Of a DNA stretch of 64,000 nucleotides, positions 27,901 through 36,491 are shown in pieces. This stretch comes from Caenimonas aquaedulcis (GTDB lineage Bacteria > Pseudomonadota > Gammaproteobacteria > Burkholderiales > Burkholderiaceae_C): NCBI RefSeq assembly GCF_015831345.1, contig NZ_JADWYS010000001.1, positions 3,438,618-3,502,617 of the forward strand, written 5' to 3'. The position numbers and the translations under genes are program-made. The notes beneath the pieces were generated by a model. That model searched no databases and had not been told where the DNA came from. It saw only the letters and a list, made by a program, of their open reading frames with translations. The first letter of the stretch is position 1; the number at the start of each line of letters is the position of its first letter.

Positions 27901-28893
27901 ATGTCCAAGGCATTCGCCAGCCAGGCCGACCTGGCCGACAAGAAGATCACGTTCGAGCAGCTCAGCGCGCATTGCTGGGCCTACACCGCGGAAGGCGACC
28001 CGAATTCCGGCGTGATCATCGGCGAGAAGTTCATCATGGTGAGCGACGCGACGGCCACGCCGGCCATGGCGCAGGACCTGATCGCGCGCATCCGCACCGT
28101 GAGCGACAAGCCGATCAAGTACGTGCTGCTCACCCACTACCACGCGGTGCGCGTGCTGGGTGCCAGCGCCTATGCGGCCGAGGGCGCCACCGAGATCATC
28201 GCGAGCCAGGGCACCTATGAGCTCATCGTCGAGCGCGGCGCGCAGGACATGCAGTCGGAGATGGAGCGCTTTCCGCGCCTGTTCCGCAACGCCGAAAGCG
28301 TGCCGGGGCTCACTTGGCCCACGCTCGTCATCGGCGGCGGCGACCCGGTGAAGGGGGAAGTCCCCGGCAAGCTTACGCTGGACCTCGGCGGTGTCACGGT
28401 CCAGGTGTGGCACCCGGGCCCGGGTCACACCCGCGGCGACACGATCGCCTGGGTGGCGGACGAGAAGGTGCTGTTCTCGGGCGACCTCGTCGAGTACGAA
28501 GCGGGTGTTTACACCGGGGACGCGCAGCTCGAGGAGTGGCCCGCGACGCTGGAAGCGCTGCGCGCGCTGCGGGCGGAAGCGATCGTGCCCGGCCGTGGCG
28601 AGGCGATGAAGGGCCAGGCCGAGGTCAACAAGGCGCTCGACTACACGAAGCGCTGGGTGGAAACACTCTATGCCTGCGGCAAGGAAGCGGCCGCGCAGAA
28701 CCTGGACCTGAAAGCCGCGATGGCGCACACGCGCAGCAAGATGGACCCGATCTTCGGGCATGTCTTCATCTACGAGCACTGCCTGCCTTTCGACGTGAGC
28801 CGCGCGTACGACGAGGCCAAGGGCATCAAGAACCCGCGCATCTGGACGGCCGAGCGCGACAAGGAAATGTGGGCGGCGCTGCAGGCCGGCTGA
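27901..28893 (+). CDS. MBL-fold protein with altered metal motif
   Basis: Metallo-beta-lactamase-fold protein of 330 residues. The first metal motif reads THYHAVR (78-84): His79 and His81 are kept, but the Asp and His of HxHxDH are Val83 and Arg84. A later GHTRGDT and the SGDLVEYEAG segment are present, while the last histidine motif is PGRGEA. One or both metal sites are therefore likely changed. The C-terminal ~100 residues are helical. No signal peptide is visible. GAGGAG precedes the ATG. Substrate unknown. Confidence 0.8.
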   Translation: MSKAFASQADLADKKITFEQLSAHCWAYTAEGDPNSGVIIGEKFIMVSDATATPAMAQDLIARIRTVSDKPIKYVLLTHYHAVRVLGASAYAAEGATEIIASQGTYELIVERGAQDMQSEMERFPRLFRNAESVPGLTWPTLVIGGGDPVKGEVPGKLTLDLGGVTVQVWHPGPGHTRGDTIAWVADEKVLFSGDLVEYEAGVYTGDAQLEEWPATLEALRALRAEAIVPGRGEAMKGQAEVNKALDYTKRWVETLYACGKEAAAQNLDLKAAMAHTRSKMDPIFGHVFIYEHCLPFDVSRAYDEAKGIKNPRIWTAERDKEMWAALQAG

Positions 28894-28993
28894 ACGTAAG
28901 GAGCTTGTAGGCCGGCGACTACAGGGCCGTCGGGCGGCAGACGACAAACCGGCGGAATCGGGGCTTCTAAGCTGGTGCAAACGGAGCACCAAA

Positions 28994-29293
28994 ATGATTC
29001 GCAAGCCCCACCGCATTCTTCAGCAGCAACCCCGCCGCAACATGGACCCCCAGCAGCAGCAGGGCGGATCCAACGATTTCCAGCCCAAGGCAGCCGGCCA
29101 GAAGCCCGAGCAGCAGATGGGCGAAGGCAGCTACGAAGGCACCCGCGACTACAACCAGCGCACGGCCGAATACCTCAAGAAGAACGACGTGCAAAAGGAC
29201 GCCGAGGCCGCGAGGCCGCGCTCCGAGCAGGAAGCCGCGGAACTCAAGCGCGCCGAGGAGGAGGGAAAGTCCCACTCCAAGGGCGAGCACTGA
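28994..29293 (+). CDS. Small hydrophilic protein of unknown function
   Basis: 99 residues, very rich in Gln, Glu, Lys and Ala with almost no hydrophobic residues, so probably disordered. No family recognised. It contains EGTRDYNQRTAEYLKKNDVQKDAEAARP. The internal Met at 29042 is an alternative start. It ends 10 bp before a convergent lipoprotein gene. Base composition fits its neighbours. Confidence 0.65.
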   Translation: MIRKPHRILQQQPRRNMDPQQQQGGSNDFQPKAAGQKPEQQMGEGSYEGTRDYNQRTAEYLKKNDVQKDAEAARPRSEQEAAELKRAEEEGKSHSKGEH

Positions 29294-29303
29294 CGCCCGG
29301 CAT

Positions 29304-30179
29304 TCATCGCTGGGCAGCGAGTTCCTGCAGATCGCGCTGCCATGCGCGCAGCCGGCGTGCCGCCACGTTGCGCTGCGCGGGCGTCATGCTGTTGTGCAGC
29401 GCCGAGAAGCTCCGGCACCCTTCTTCGATCATCGATTGCTGGTAGCTGCGCTCTGCCGCGGCAGCCGGCTCCCGCATGCGATCGAGGAAGCCGCGCATCA
29501 GCGCCCTTGATTCGGCGAGCGTCATCGACGACGTTGCCGAGACGGCACGCAACGTCTGCAAGGCGTCGCGTTGGCGCCGCTGCCGCTCCGCGAGCATGCG
29601 CGCCGGATCGAACGACGACTGCTGGATCTGCCGCCGCAGCACCGCGAGCTGCGCGTCGTCCAGCTTGCCGTAGATCATCTCGCTTCGCTCGGTGAATTGC
29701 TCCAGGCGCTTTTCCGCGAGCTCGGATGCGTTGAGCTCCACCCATTCCTTACGGAATTTCGCGTTGCCCTTGGCGTACTGGCGCTCGAGGTGCTGCAGCT
29801 GCGCGGCGCTCAGGCCGCTCGCCAGGGTCACCACCGCGGGCTCCGCTTCGATCGCCAGGACGTCCAGGCGTTCGCGCACCTTGCCGAAGTAAGCGCAGGC
29901 CTGCGCCGGAGCGATGTCGCCGGGTACCGCCTCCTCGATGGTGCGCAGCAGCGAGGCGAATTGCGGCAGTTCGTTCGCGCGGTGCCAGCGGTGGAGGCGG
30001 CCGAGGTCCTGCCGCACGCGCACGGACTGGTCGTCGCTGAAATCGACGTAGCCGTCGAGCCACCAGTAGGCGATCTCGTCGAGGTTGTTGTAGCCGAGCT
30101 TGATGGTGCTGCAGCCGGCGAGCAGCGCCGCGGCGGCCAGCACCCCGATAATGTTGCGCAGGCGAAAGAAGATGTTCAT
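29304..30179 (-). CDS. DUF6279-type lipoprotein
   Basis: 291-residue lipoprotein. The signal peptide ends LLAGC, with lipidated Cys23. The mature part is helical and begins with the recognisable NNLDEIAYWWLDGYVDFSDDQ segment found in proteins annotated as DUF6279. It contains many charged helices (e.g. AERQRRQRDALQTLR). Function unknown. Its start is 21 bp from the divergent glmU. Confidence 0.83.
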   Translation of the reverse strand: MNIFFRLRNIIGVLAAAALLAGCSTIKLGYNNLDEIAYWWLDGYVDFSDDQSVRVRQDLGRLHRWHRANELPQFASLLRTIEEAVPGDIAPAQACAYFGKVRERLDVLAIEAEPAVVTLASGLSAAQLQHLERQYAKGNAKFRKEWVELNASELAEKRLEQFTERSEMIYGKLDDAQLAVLRRQIQQSSFDPARMLAERQRRQRDALQTLRAVSATSSMTLAESRALMRGFLDRMREPAAAAERSYQQSMIEEGCRSFSALHNSMTPAQRNVAARRLRAWQRDLQELAAQR

Positions 30180-30200
30180 CGAGGCCCAAGGAGTGAGTTC

Positions 30201-31601
30201 ATGACAGCAATCGACGTGGTCATCATGGCAGCGGGCAAGGGCACGCGCATGAAAAGCCGACTGCCCAAAGTGTTGCACCGTTTGGCCGGCCGTGCGCTGC
30301 TGCACCACGTGATCGCGAGCGCGCAGGCGCTGCAGGCCCGCAAGGTGGTCGTCATCACGGGCAACGGGGCTGACCAGGTGGAGCAAGCCGTGTCGGGCTG
30401 GGCGCATCCCGGGGCGCCGGCGCCGGTGTTCGTGCGGCAGGAGCCGCAGCTGGGCACCGGCCACGCCGTGCAGCAGGCCGTTCCCGTGCTGCCCGACGAC
30501 GGTGTCGCGCTCATCCTCAACGGCGACGTGCCGCTGATCGAAGCGGCGACGCTGCAGTCGCTGGTCGAGAGCGCCGGGGCGAAGCGGCTCGCGCTGCTGA
30601 GCGTGGAGATGCCCGACCCGGCGGGCTATGGGCGTGTCCTCCGTACCGGCGACGCCGTTTCCGCGATCGTCGAACACAAGGACGCCTCGCCCGCCCAGCG
30701 TGAGATCCGCGAGGTGTACACCGGCTTCATGGCCGTGCCCAACGCGCTGCTCAAGCGCTGGCTCTCGCGGCTCACCAACGACAACGCGCAGAAGGAGTAC
30801 TACCTCACCGACATCGTCAAGCTGGCGGTGCAGGACGGCGCGCAGGTCGTGGCGGTGAAGACCGCGGACAAGGTGCAGGTCGACGGCGTGAACAGCCCGG
30901 TGCAGCTCGCCGAACTGGAGCGCGCCTTCCAGCTGCGCCGCGCGCGCGCGCTGATGGAGGACGGCGTCCGCATCTGCGACCCGGCACGCATCGACGTGCG
31001 TGGCGAGCTCGCCTGCGGGCAGGACGTGGACATCGACGTGAACTGCATCTTCGAGGGCCGCGTCTCGCTCGGCGACGGCGTGCGCATCGGCGCGAACTGC
31101 GTGATCGCCAATGCGCGTATCGAGGCGGGCGCGGTGATCCACCCCTTCACGCACATCGACGGCGAGAAGGCCGGCGTCGTGGTGGGGCAGGGCGCCCTGA
31201 TCGGCCCCTTCGCGCGTTTGCGGCCCGGCGCGCAGCTGGGCGCCGACGTGCACATCGGCAATTTCGTGGAAGTGAAGAACGCGACGCTCGCGCGCGGCGC
31301 GAAGGCGAACCACCTGGCCTACCTGGGCGACGCGGACGTCGGGGAGCGCGTGAACTACGGCGCGGGCTCCATCACCGCCAACTACGACGGCGCGAACAAG
31401 CATCGCACCGTGATCGAGGCGGACGTGCACGTGGGCAGCAACTGCGTGCTGGTCGCGCCGGTCACCATCGGCAGCGGCGGCACCGTCGGCGCGGGATCGA
31501 TCATCACGAAGGACACGGCCGCCGGCGCGCTCTCCATTGCGCGCGGCAAGCAGGTGAGCATCCCCGGCTGGCAGCGGCCGCAGAAAAAGCCGAAGGCCTA
31601 G
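30201..31601 (+). CDS. glmU: Bifunctional GlmU (UDP-GlcNAc synthesis)
   Basis: Makes UDP-N-acetylglucosamine through its acetyltransferase and uridyltransferase activities, feeding peptidoglycan and LPS. It has 466 residues. The N-terminal pyrophosphorylase has MAAGKGTRMKSRLPKVLH, and the C-terminal left-handed beta-helix holds hexapeptide repeats from about 260 with YGAGSITANYDG near 390. AAGGAG precedes the ATG. glmS, which makes the precursor, lies just beyond the intervening reverse-strand lrp-type gene. The stop overlaps that gene's end by 4 bp. Confidence 0.97.
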   Translation: MTAIDVVIMAAGKGTRMKSRLPKVLHRLAGRALLHHVIASAQALQARKVVVITGNGADQVEQAVSGWAHPGAPAPVFVRQEPQLGTGHAVQQAVPVLPDDGVALILNGDVPLIEAATLQSLVESAGAKRLALLSVEMPDPAGYGRVLRTGDAVSAIVEHKDASPAQREIREVYTGFMAVPNALLKRWLSRLTNDNAQKEYYLTDIVKLAVQDGAQVVAVKTADKVQVDGVNSPVQLAELERAFQLRRARALMEDGVRICDPARIDVRGELACGQDVDIDVNCIFEGRVSLGDGVRIGANCVIANARIEAGAVIHPFTHIDGEKAGVVVGQGALIGPFARLRPGAQLGADVHIGNFVEVKNATLARGAKANHLAYLGDADVGERVNYGAGSITANYDGANKHRTVIEADVHVGSNCVLVAPVTIGSGGTVGAGSIITKDTAAGALSIARGKQVSIPGWQRPQKKPKA

Positions 31602-32119
31602 GCGCGTCCCTCGCGCGTGTCGCGCGGGCGGACGGGAATGCGCGGGTCGAATTTCGCGCGCTTGACCGAGAAGAAGGCTTTCACGTTGCGCACGTTGGCA
31701 TCGCTGGTCAGCAGCCGCTGCGCGAGCGAGAGGTAGCCCGGCATGTCCGGCGCGTGCACGACGAGGATGAAGTCCGGGCCCGGTGAGACGCGGTAGCACT
31801 GCTGCACCGCGGGGTCACCGATGACGCGCGCTTCGAAAGCTTCCTGTTCCTCGTGGCCCTGGCGGTCCAGCGTGATTTCCACGATGGCCTGCACACCGTG
31901 ACCCGTGACGGCGGCCATGCGGTCCGCGTCGAGGATGGCAACTTGCCGTTCGACCAAGCCGAGATCGCGCAGGCGCTTGACGCGGCGCAGCGCGGTGGGC
32001 GGCGACACGTGAACGCGGGATGCCAGCTCGAGATTGCTGCGCGATGCATCCTGCTGGAGCGCATCGAGCAGTGCGAAGTCCACAGCGTCCAGTTGAATAT
32101 CCGGTTCATTTATCTGCAT
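31598..32119 (-). CDS. Lrp/AsnC family regulator
   Basis: 173-residue regulator with an N-terminal helix-turn-helix (about 15-60, LLDALQQDASRSNLELASRVHVSPPTALRRVKRL) and a C-terminal RAM/AsnC effector domain. It sits between glmU and glmS and is divergent from glmS; the AT-rich intergenic region carries inverted repeats that suit Lrp-type binding. Effector unknown. Confidence 0.92.
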   Translation of the reverse strand: MQINEPDIQLDAVDFALLDALQQDASRSNLELASRVHVSPPTALRRVKRLRDLGLVERQVAILDADRMAAVTGHGVQAIVEITLDRQGHEEQEAFEARVIGDPAVQQCYRVSPGPDFILVVHAPDMPGYLSLAQRLLTSDANVRNVKAFFSVKRAKFDPRIPVRPRDTREGRA

Positions 32120-32238
32120 GGATGGAGTTTAATTTCATCTAGAAGATGTTGAGCAACTTAATTTCATTTATCGTCAAATTAAGATCGCATGTTTCTTGGG
32201 CCTGACCCTAAAGTTGCCTCATCTTCAAGGAGCAACCC
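32120..32238. promoter_or_regulatory. AT-rich divergent control region with inverted repeats
   Basis: 119 bp between the lrp-type gene and glmS, strikingly AT-rich at 32128-32185 compared with the rest of the window. It holds a perfect repeat CTTAATTT-N11-AAATTAAG (32157-32164 and 32176-32183), a small palindrome CATCTAGAAGATG (32136-32148) and a direct repeat of TTAATTTCAT. The promoters of both genes and binding sites for the Lrp-type protein are inferred to lie here. AAGGAG precedes the glmS ATG. Confidence 0.6.
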
Positions 32239-34089
32239 ATGTGCGGCATCGTCGGCGCGGTTTCCACCCGCAACATCGTTCCCATCCTGGTCCAGGGCCT
32301 GCAGCGCCTCGAATACCGGGGTTACGACTCCTGCGGCGTCGCCGTCTATGCTGATGGCCTGCAGCGCGCGCGCAGCACGGACCGCGTCGCGGAACTGCTG
32401 ACGCAGGTCCAGCAGGAACACATCGAGGGCACGACGGGCATCGCCCACACGCGCTGGGCCACGCACGGCGCGCCCGCCGTGCACAACGCGCACCCGCACT
32501 TCAGCCATGGCCCCGGGGCCGACGCCGCCTCGCGTCCGGGCCGCATCGCGCTTGTGCACAACGGCATCATCGAGAACCATGACGAGCTTCGCGCGGCGCT
32601 CAAGGCGAAGGGCTACGCGTTCGCGAGCCAGACCGATACCGAGGTGATCAGCCACCTGATCGACAGCGTGTACGACGGCGACCTCTTCGAGGCGGTGAAG
32701 GCGGCGATCGTGCAACTCCACGGCGCCTATGCGATCGCCGTGTTCTGCAAGGACGAGCCGCACCGCGTGGTCGGTGCGCGCGCCGGCTCGCCGCTGATCC
32801 TCGGGGTGGGCGTGGAGGGTGGCGAGAACTTCCTCGCGAGCGATGCGATGGCACTGGCCGGCGTGACCGACCAGATCGTCTACCTGGAAGAAGGCGACGT
32901 GGTCGACCTGCAACTGGGCAAATATTGGATCGTGGACAAGTCGCACAAGCCCGTGACGCGCGCGGTGAAGACCGTGTATGCGCACAGCGGCGCGGCGGAG
33001 CTCGGCCCCTACCGCCACTACATGCAAAAGGAAATCTTCGAGCAGCCGCGCGCGGTGGCGGACACGCTCGAAGGTGTCGAAGGCATCGTGCCGGAACTCT
33101 TCGGCGACGGCGCGTTCCGCGTCTTCAAGGAAATCGACTCGGTGCTGATCCTGGCCTGCGGCACGAGCTACTACAGCGGCTGCACGGCGAAGTACTGGCT
33201 GGAAGGCATCGCGAAGATTCCCACGCAGGTGGAGATCGCCAGCGAATATCGCTACCGCGAGACGGTGCCGAACCCGCGCACGCTCGTCGTGACGATCACG
33301 CAATCCGGCGAGACGGCTGACACGCTCGCGGCGCTGCGCCACGCGCAAAGCCTCGGCATGGACCAGACGCTCACGATCTGCAACGTGTCGACGTCGGCGA
33401 TGGTGCGCGAGTGCAAGCTCGCGTACATCACGCGCGCGGGCGTGGAGATCGGCGTTGCATCCACGAAGGCCTTCACGACGCAATTGGCGGGCCTGTTCCT
33501 GCTCACGCTGGCGCTCGCGCAGTCCAAAGGCCGGCTGACGGAAACGGAAGAAGCGAATCACCTGAAGGCGATGCGACACCTGCCCGCGGCGCTGTCGGCG
33601 GTGCTGGCGCTGGAGCCGCAGGTCATCAGCTGGGCGGAAGATTTCGCGAACAAGGAAAACGCGCTGTTCCTCGGGCGCGGCCTGCACTACCCGATCGCGC
33701 TGGAAGGCGCGCTCAAACTCAAGGAGATCACCTACATCCACGCCGAGGCGTACGCCGCCGGTGAACTCAAGCACGGGCCGCTCGCGCTCGTGACGAGCGA
33801 GATGCCGGTGGTGACGGTCGCGCCCAACGACACGCTGCTCGAAAAGCTCAAGAGCAACATGCAGGAAGTGCGCGCACGCGGCGGCGTGCTCTATGTGCTC
33901 GCGGATGCGGACACGCGCATCGAGAGCGGCGAAGGCATCCACGTGATCCGCATGCCGGAGCACTACGGCGCGCTCAGCCCGCTGCTGCACGTCGTGCCGT
34001 TGCAGCTGCTCGCGTATCACACGGCGATCGCGCGCGGCACCGACGTGGACAAGCCGCGCAACCTCGCCAAGAGCGTCACTGTCGAGTAG
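32239..34089 (+). CDS. glmS: Glucosamine-6-phosphate synthase
   Basis: Converts fructose-6-phosphate and glutamine to glucosamine-6-phosphate, the first step toward UDP-GlcNAc. It has 616 residues. The N-terminal nucleophile glutaminase uses Cys2 (MCGIVGA), with HTRWATHG and HNGIIEN. Two SIS sugar-isomerase domains follow (CGTSYYSG and later [19 protein letters not shown]). The C-terminus KSVTVE is typical. Divergent from an Lrp-type regulator. Confidence 0.97.
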   Translation: MCGIVGAVSTRNIVPILVQGLQRLEYRGYDSCGVAVYADGLQRARSTDRVAELLTQVQQEHIEGTTGIAHTRWATHGAPAVHNAHPHFSHGPGADAASRPGRIALVHNGIIENHDELRAALKAKGYAFASQTDTEVISHLIDSVYDGDLFEAVKAAIVQLHGAYAIAVFCKDEPHRVVGARAGSPLILGVGVEGGENFLASDAMALAGVTDQIVYLEEGDVVDLQLGKYWIVDKSHKPVTRAVKTVYAHSGAAELGPYRHYMQKEIFEQPRAVADTLEGVEGIVPELFGDGAFRVFKEIDSVLILACGTSYYSGCTAKYWLEGIAKIPTQVEIASEYRYRETVPNPRTLVVTITQSGETADTLAALRHAQSLGMDQTLTICNVSTSAMVRECKLAYITRAGVEIGVASTKAFTTQLAGLFLLTLALAQSKGRLTETEEANHLKAMRHLPAALSAVLALEPQVISWAEDFANKENALFLGRGLHYPIALEGALKLKEITYIHAEAYAAGELKHGPLALVTSEMPVVTVAPNDTLLEKLKSNMQEVRARGGVLYVLADADTRIESGEGIHVIRMPEHYGALSPLLHVVPLQLLAYHTAIARGTDVDKPRNLAKSVTVE

Positions 34090-34135
34090 GCGGCGGGCGT
34101 TGACAAGCCGCGGGCGGGTGAAATATTCTTCTCCG

Positions 34136-34828
34136 ATGCCCTCCCGCGCCCGCACCGCGCCGTCCTCCAGCGCCACGCCGGCGCCCGACAGCGCCTGCGA
34201 GGCGGCCCGCTATGCCTTGCTGAGGCGGCTCGCGCCTTCGATGCGGCATCACCTCGTCGTCAACCTGCAGCCCATCGGCATGATTTACGAAGTGCTCGAC
34301 CGGCGTTTGCGCGCCGACGAGCCGGACCTGCGCGAGGTCCACGAGAGCGCGCAGAAGATCAACGGCTTCGCACGCGCGGCACTGGACTCCAGCTTGGACA
34401 TGATCACCTGGCTGTCGCCGCCGCCGGAAGCGGCCACGACGGTGGCCGACGGCGTGCGCGAGTGCCTGGGCCTGCTGGCCACCAGCCTCACGTTTCGCGG
34501 TTATGCGCTTCGCAACGACGTGATGCCCTTGCAGGGCCGTACCCATCGCTCCGCGATGCGCACCGTCCTTTCGGCCACGCTGCTGCACCTGACGGACGAA
34601 CACGCGCCGCCGGCGGAAATCTCGCTGTCCGCGCAGGACACGGCGCAGGCTTTCGTCTTGAAGCTCGCGCTGCGAGAGGGCGAAGGTGAATCGGGATTCA
34701 CGCCGGAGCCCGCGTACCGGCCCCTGCAGTGGAATGACGTGCAGGCCCTCGCCTCGGCCGAATCGGTGGAACTGGTGCGCGAGACGAAGCAGGCGATTTC
34801 GCTGGTCCTGCCGCGCGTGGCCGCCTAG
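34136..34828 (+). CDS. Degenerate histidine-kinase-like protein
   Basis: 230 residues from ATG 34136. The layout is that of a small histidine kinase: a DHp-like helix pair with SMRHHLVVNLQPIGMIYEVLDRRL (His38/His39), a second helix, then a region equivalent to the ATPase domain. However, the expected Asn of the N-box and the glycine boxes are absent. I infer a kinase-derived pseudo-enzyme or phosphotransfer/adaptor protein, not an active kinase. No transmembrane segment or sensor domain. No response regulator is adjacent. The stop overlaps the end of the convergent nnrD-like gene by 4 bp. Confidence 0.6.
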   Translation: MPSRARTAPSSSATPAPDSACEAARYALLRRLAPSMRHHLVVNLQPIGMIYEVLDRRLRADEPDLREVHESAQKINGFARAALDSSLDMITWLSPPPEAATTVADGVRECLGLLATSLTFRGYALRNDVMPLQGRTHRSAMRTVLSATLLHLTDEHAPPAEISLSAQDTAQAFVLKLALREGEGESGFTPEPAYRPLQWNDVQALASAESVELVRETKQAISLVLPRVAA

Positions 34829-35721
34829 CGCACCGCGCGCCGCGGCCGCAGCGCGTGCATCAGCGCCGGCACTTCGCCGGGCAGTTCGCGCGCGAGCAAG
34901 CCCAGGGGACCGAATGTCCTCGACAGTCGCGCGCCGGCCATCGAGTGCAGCACCACGCCCCAGCAGCCCGCCTGTTCCAGCGGGGCGCCGCGCGCCGCGA
35001 GCCCGGCGATCAGGCCCGCGAGCACATCGCCGGAGCCGGAGGTCGCAAGGCCGGGCACGCTGGCCTCATGCGCCCATTGCCGGCCCGAGGGGTCCGCGAT
35101 GCGGGTCACCGCGCCCTTGAGGACCACGCACGCATTCCAGGCGCTGGCCTTGTCCGCCGCGCAACCTGCATCGCACTCGATGCGATCCTTCGAATCGCCG
35201 CACAACTGCGCCATCTCCCCCGCATGCGGCGACAGCAGCACGGGCTGGGCGAAGCGCCCGACCTCCCGCTGCACGTTCATGGCGAGCGCATCCAGCACGA
35301 GCGGCGTGCGCGCCGCGATGCGAAGCAGGCGCAGCACGAATTGCACGGTGGCATCTTCGTCGGAGAAACCCGGGCCCACCAGCACGGCGTCGGCGGCGGT
35401 CACGACGTCTTCCAGCGCATCGACGCCCTCCGGCGTGAGGCCCCCGGCCGGCGTCTCGGGCAGGCCGATGATGCGTGCCTCGGGCATGGCCATCACCATC
35501 GCGGCGGCGGCGGACTGCGCCGTCGCGATGACCAGCTTGCCCGCGCCGGCGCGCAGTGCGGCCGTGGCCGCGAGCAAGGCGGCGCCGGGGATTTCGCGGC
35601 TGCCGCCGATCACGACGACGCGGCCCCGCGATTCCTTGTCGGCGTCCCCGGTCAGGGCGGGCAGGGGCCAGTCGCGCAGCGTCCTCGCATCGAGCTGGAG
35701 AGCGGCGTCGCGTTCCTTCAT
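34825..35721 (-). CDS. nnrD: ADP/ATP-dependent NAD(P)H-hydrate dehydratase
   Basis: Repairs hydrated NAD(P)H. It has 298 residues of the ribokinase-like carbohydrate kinase fold: RVVVIGGSREIPGAALLAATAALRAGAG near 34, VGPGFSDED near 115, HAGEMAQL near 166 and the terminal GSGDVLAGL motif. The N-terminal epimerase domain found in fused NnrE-NnrD proteins is missing, so an epimerase must be encoded elsewhere. It lies 2 bp after the phosphatase gene. Confidence 0.9.
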   Translation of the reverse strand: MKERDAALQLDARTLRDWPLPALTGDADKESRGRVVVIGGSREIPGAALLAATAALRAGAGKLVIATAQSAAAAMVMAMPEARIIGLPETPAGGLTPEGVDALEDVVTAADAVLVGPGFSDEDATVQFVLRLLRIAARTPLVLDALAMNVQREVGRFAQPVLLSPHAGEMAQLCGDSKDRIECDAGCAADKASAWNACVVLKGAVTRIADPSGRQWAHEASVPGLATSGSGDVLAGLIAGLAARGAPLEQAGCWGVVLHSMAGARLSRTFGPLGLLARELPGEVPALMHALRPRRAVR

Positions 35722-35723
35722 CG

Positions 35724-36491
35724 TCAGGGCTTGGGCGCGACCGGCTCGTCGGGCGCCGCGGTGACGGGGGCGCCCGCCTGCTGCAGCGGCGCGACGAAGT
35801 TCGCGCGGTCCAGCACCAGGGCGTCCGCCGCGGCGTCGTATTCGTACGCGGTCACGCCGCAGTTGGGCACGTCGCCGAGCTTGTCGATCGCGAGGATCTG
35901 CTCCTCGTCCATGCACTCGACGAGGTAGCGCATGCAGTTGACGATCACCTGGTGCCCCACGACCAGGACGCGCTGTCCCGCGTATTCGCGCGTCACCATC
36001 TCGAGCACGCTGCGCAGCCGAAGGATCACGTCGCACCAGCTCTCGCCACCCGGCGGGCGGAAGTAGAACTTGCCGACGTGCGAGCGTTGCGCGCCGAGTT
36101 CCGGGTACTTGTGCTGGATGCCGAAGTGCGTGAGGCGGTCGAGGATGCCGAATTCCTTTTCCCGCAAGCGCTCGTCCACGCGAACCGGCAGCTTGTCGGG
36201 CGGGATGCCCGCGGCCTCGCGCATCAGGCGCGCCGTGTCGCGGGCCCGGACGTAGGGCGAGCACAGCAGCACGTCCGGCCGCCGGGCGGCCGGCAGTTCG
36301 CCGAGCCAGCGGCCGAATGCGATGGATTGCTCCTTGCCGAGGTCCGAGAGCGGCGTGTCGATGTCCCGGAACGCAATGTCGATCACGTGCTGCCGCGCGG
36401 CCTCGGCGGCGTCGCGCGCGACATTGCCCGCGCTCTGGCCGTGCCGGACGATCCAGAGTGCGCCGGGCCAGCGTGCGTTCTGCTCCTTCAC
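35724..36491 (-). CDS. Histidine phosphatase family protein
   Basis: 255 residues from GTG 36491, which overlaps the ligD stop in a GTGA arrangement. The signature is IVRHGQSAGN, the partner His is in VVGHQV. It resembles the phosphoglycerate mutase superfamily members with an inserted CSPYVRARDTARL segment. A C-terminal tail rich in Ala/Pro follows residue 235. Substrate unknown. Its coupling to ligD suggests a link to nucleic-acid or nucleotide metabolism, but this is only inference. Confidence 0.85.
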   Translation of the reverse strand: MKEQNARWPGALWIVRHGQSAGNVARDAAEAARQHVIDIAFRDIDTPLSDLGKEQSIAFGRWLGELPAARRPDVLLCSPYVRARDTARLMREAAGIPPDKLPVRVDERLREKEFGILDRLTHFGIQHKYPELGAQRSHVGKFYFRPPGGESWCDVILRLRSVLEMVTREYAGQRVLVVGHQVIVNCMRYLVECMDEEQILAIDKLGDVPNCGVTAYEYDAAADALVLDRANFVAPLQQAGAPVTAAPDEPVAPKP

